Assembly (NCBI GenBank): GCA_963770635.1
Contig: CAVYQI010000006.1
Span: 62,001 to 126,000, forward strand
DNA length: 64,000 nucleotides
Origin: DASZIT01 sp963770635
GTDB lineage: Bacteria; Actinomycetota; Acidimicrobiia; Acidimicrobiales; RAAP-2
Direction of reading: 5' to 3'
Shown here: positions 62,874-64,000 of the stretch, one piece after another
How the letters are laid out: each line of letters begins with the position of its first letter
Position numbering within the stretch: position 1 is the first letter of the stretch
Notes under the pieces: model-generated
The model's database searches: none
The model's input: only the letters and a program-made list of their open reading frames with translations
What the model was told of the DNA's origin: nothing
Program-made: the position numbers and the translations under genes

Positions 62874-63695
62874 TCAGACGACGTGGCCCAAGTAGGCGCT
62901 GCGCACGGCCGGGTTGTTCTGGACCTCGGTCGGCGTACCGTCGGCCAGTATCGAGCCGAGGTCGAGGACCACCACCCGGTCACAGTGGGACATGACAAAG
63001 CCGGCGTTGTGCTCGACGAGGAGCACCGCGCATCCGGCGGTGCGACGGACGTCGTGGATGAGCCGGCCCAGACGCTCGACCTCGTCGCGGTGGAGCCCGG
63101 AGGCCGGCTCGTCGAGGAGCAGGAGCTTGGGCGCCTCAACGGTGGCCCGGGCGAACTCGACCATTCGAGCGGTGCCGATGGGCAGGGATCCGGCAAACTC
63201 GGTGCGTACCGTCTCCAGCCCGCACCGCTCGAGGGCGGCGTCGACGAGCACCCGGCGTTGGCGTTCCCTCCGACGCCGCCCCCGCCAGCCCACCATGTCC
63301 CCGAGGACGCCCCCACCCCCGCCGTGCCACTCGGTGGCAGCCAGCACATTGTCCTCAACGGTCAGCCAACCGTAGGTCTGGACCCGTTGGAACGTCCGGC
63401 GCACCCCCAGGCGGCTGCGCTTCACCGGGTCGGCACCGCTGATGTCGCGTCCCTCCAGGTGCACGCGACCGGCCTGCGGGCGCCGCACCCCGGAGACCAC
63501 GTCGAAGAGGGTGGTCTTTCCGGCGCCGTTGGGCCCGATGAGACCGCAGACCTGGCCGGCCGGCACAGCCAGGCTGATATCCGAAACGGCCATGATCCCG
63601 CCGAAGCGGACACAGGTGCCCGTCAACTCCAGGGTCGGAGGATCGGCCGGAGACCGGCCGGCGGCTGGGAACTGGCGCACCTCCACATCACTCAT
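62874..63695 (-). CDS. livG: LivG-type ABC ATPase of the second importer
   Basis: 273 residues. Walker A GPNGAGKTTL, RRTFQRVQTYGWLTVEDNVL with a Gly-rich insertion, a degenerate signature LPIGTARMVEFARA in place of LSGGQ, Walker B LLLLDEPASGLHRDE, VEHNA. The LPIGT signature is seen in many actinobacterial LivG proteins (family knowledge). It pairs with the LivF domain of the LivH-LivM-LivF chain, whose gene starts 22 bp downstream. Confidence 0.92.
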   Translation of the reverse strand: MSDVEVRQFPAAGRSPADPPTLELTGTCVRFGGIMAVSDISLAVPAGQVCGLIGPNGAGKTTLFDVVSGVRRPQAGRVHLEGRDISGADPVKRSRLGVRRTFQRVQTYGWLTVEDNVLAATEWHGGGGGVLGDMVGWRGRRRRERQRRVLVDAALERCGLETVRTEFAGSLPIGTARMVEFARATVEAPKLLLLDEPASGLHRDEVERLGRLIHDVRRTAGCAVLLVEHNAGFVMSHCDRVVVLDLGSILADGTPTEVQNNPAVRSAYLGHVV

Positions 63696-63843
63696 GCGGC
63701 CAGCCTCGCGCCAATGACTCGCCTCATCACCACCCCCGGCGTGCGAGCGTTGCTTCCGACCTTGGGCTCATCGGCACCGGCGACAGGACCGAGGTCGGCG
63801 AGGGTCGGACAGCCGGACGGAGGACGGTCGAACGACCCGCCGA

Positions 63844-64000
63844 TCAACTGGCCTGCTCGGCCTGCGGGGTCACCTTGTAGGTCTTGGAGGTGCAGGAGTA
63901 CGGGTACACCTGCTGGGTAGTGCCGCCGGTGTAGGCCAGGAATTCTGTGCAGTACGGCGTCCCCACCACCGACGAGGCCGGGTACTTGACCGGCCCCACC
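63844..64000 (-). CDS. C-terminal end of a probable ABC substrate-binding protein (cut by window edge)
   Basis: The frame from the edge to TGA at 63844 reads VGPVKYPASSVVGTPYCTEF, LAYTGGTTQQVYPYSC and TSKTYKVTPQAEQAS. The GPVKYPAS...PYSC...TYKV pattern is the tail of Liv-type binding proteins in actinobacteria, including two Cys that could form a disulfide. Its place just before LivG and the permease on the same strand supports this. 148 bp of unassigned sequence separates it from LivG. Confidence 0.7.
   Translation of the reverse strand, partial: VGPVKYPASSVVGTPYCTEFLAYTGGTTQQVYPYSCTSKTYKVTPQAEQAS

Overview
This window comes from a high-GC actinobacterium. Evidence: strongly GC-biased codons, frequent GTG and TTG starts, tight ATGA/GTGA/TGATG overlaps, F420-type luciferase-like oxidoreductases, many acyl-CoA dehydrogenases, P450s and TetR regulators, and fused Liv permeases. 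The look is that of an environmental lineage such as Acidimicrobiia or a mycobacterial relative; the class is my inference. No rRNA, tRNA, CRISPR array, complete insertion sequence or phage gene was seen. Almost all recognisable genes belong to the breakdown or uptake of hydrophobic acyl, alicyclic or steroid-like compounds through CoA thioesters.

Layout. 1-9.5 kb: acyl-CoA ligase, amidohydrolase, two paralogous P450s, short-chain dehydrogenases (SDRs, several of them decayed), a TetR regulator and a CoA-transferase. 9.7-13.6 kb: secreted lipase, enoyl-CoA hydratase, amidohydrolase, TetR. 13.6-21.3 kb: a divergent pair of operons carrying a Rieske oxygenase with its small partner, a decarboxylase-like protein, an SDR and a TauD-type dioxygenase on one side, and a KshB-type reductase, a SnoaL-like protein and a two-subunit acyl-CoA dehydrogenase on the other. 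23-31.7 kb: a branched-chain-type ABC importer (lipoprotein, two small membrane proteins, fused LivH-LivM, LivG, LivF) followed without a gap by three exported proteins. 31.7-41.4 kb: two AveC-like membrane proteins, a double TetR, and an operon NorD-NorQ-binding protein-AveC-like-SDR-aldehyde dehydrogenase. 41.5-49.4 kb: SDR, P450, TetR, a four-gene membrane operon ending in NorE- and NorF-like proteins, P450, TetR. 49.6-64 kb: a long minus-strand catabolic and transport run with a second Liv importer in which LivH, LivM and LivF are one chain.

How it may work together. The importers would bring in the substrate. P450s and the Rieske pair would oxidise it, SDRs and aldehyde dehydrogenase would take alcohols to acids, and ligase/CoA-transferases, acyl-CoA dehydrogenases, hydratase, the OB-fold/thiolase and a CitE-like lyase would shorten the CoA ester. 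The most unusual part is a complete set of nitric-oxide-reductase accessory genes (norQ, norD, norE, norF-like) with no norB or norC in the window, embedded among AveC-like membrane proteins and P450s. A 14-bp palindrome links the 44.7-kb membrane operon, its TetR gene and the first Liv importer 20 kb away.

Quality caution. At least 25 genes are interrupted by single-base frameshifts although both halves stay conserved. Three of the clearest sit in runs of five G or C. Most look like sequence errors, so frameshifted genes are annotated as CDS unless they are also truncated. A few SDR and aldehyde dehydrogenase remnants are real fragments.
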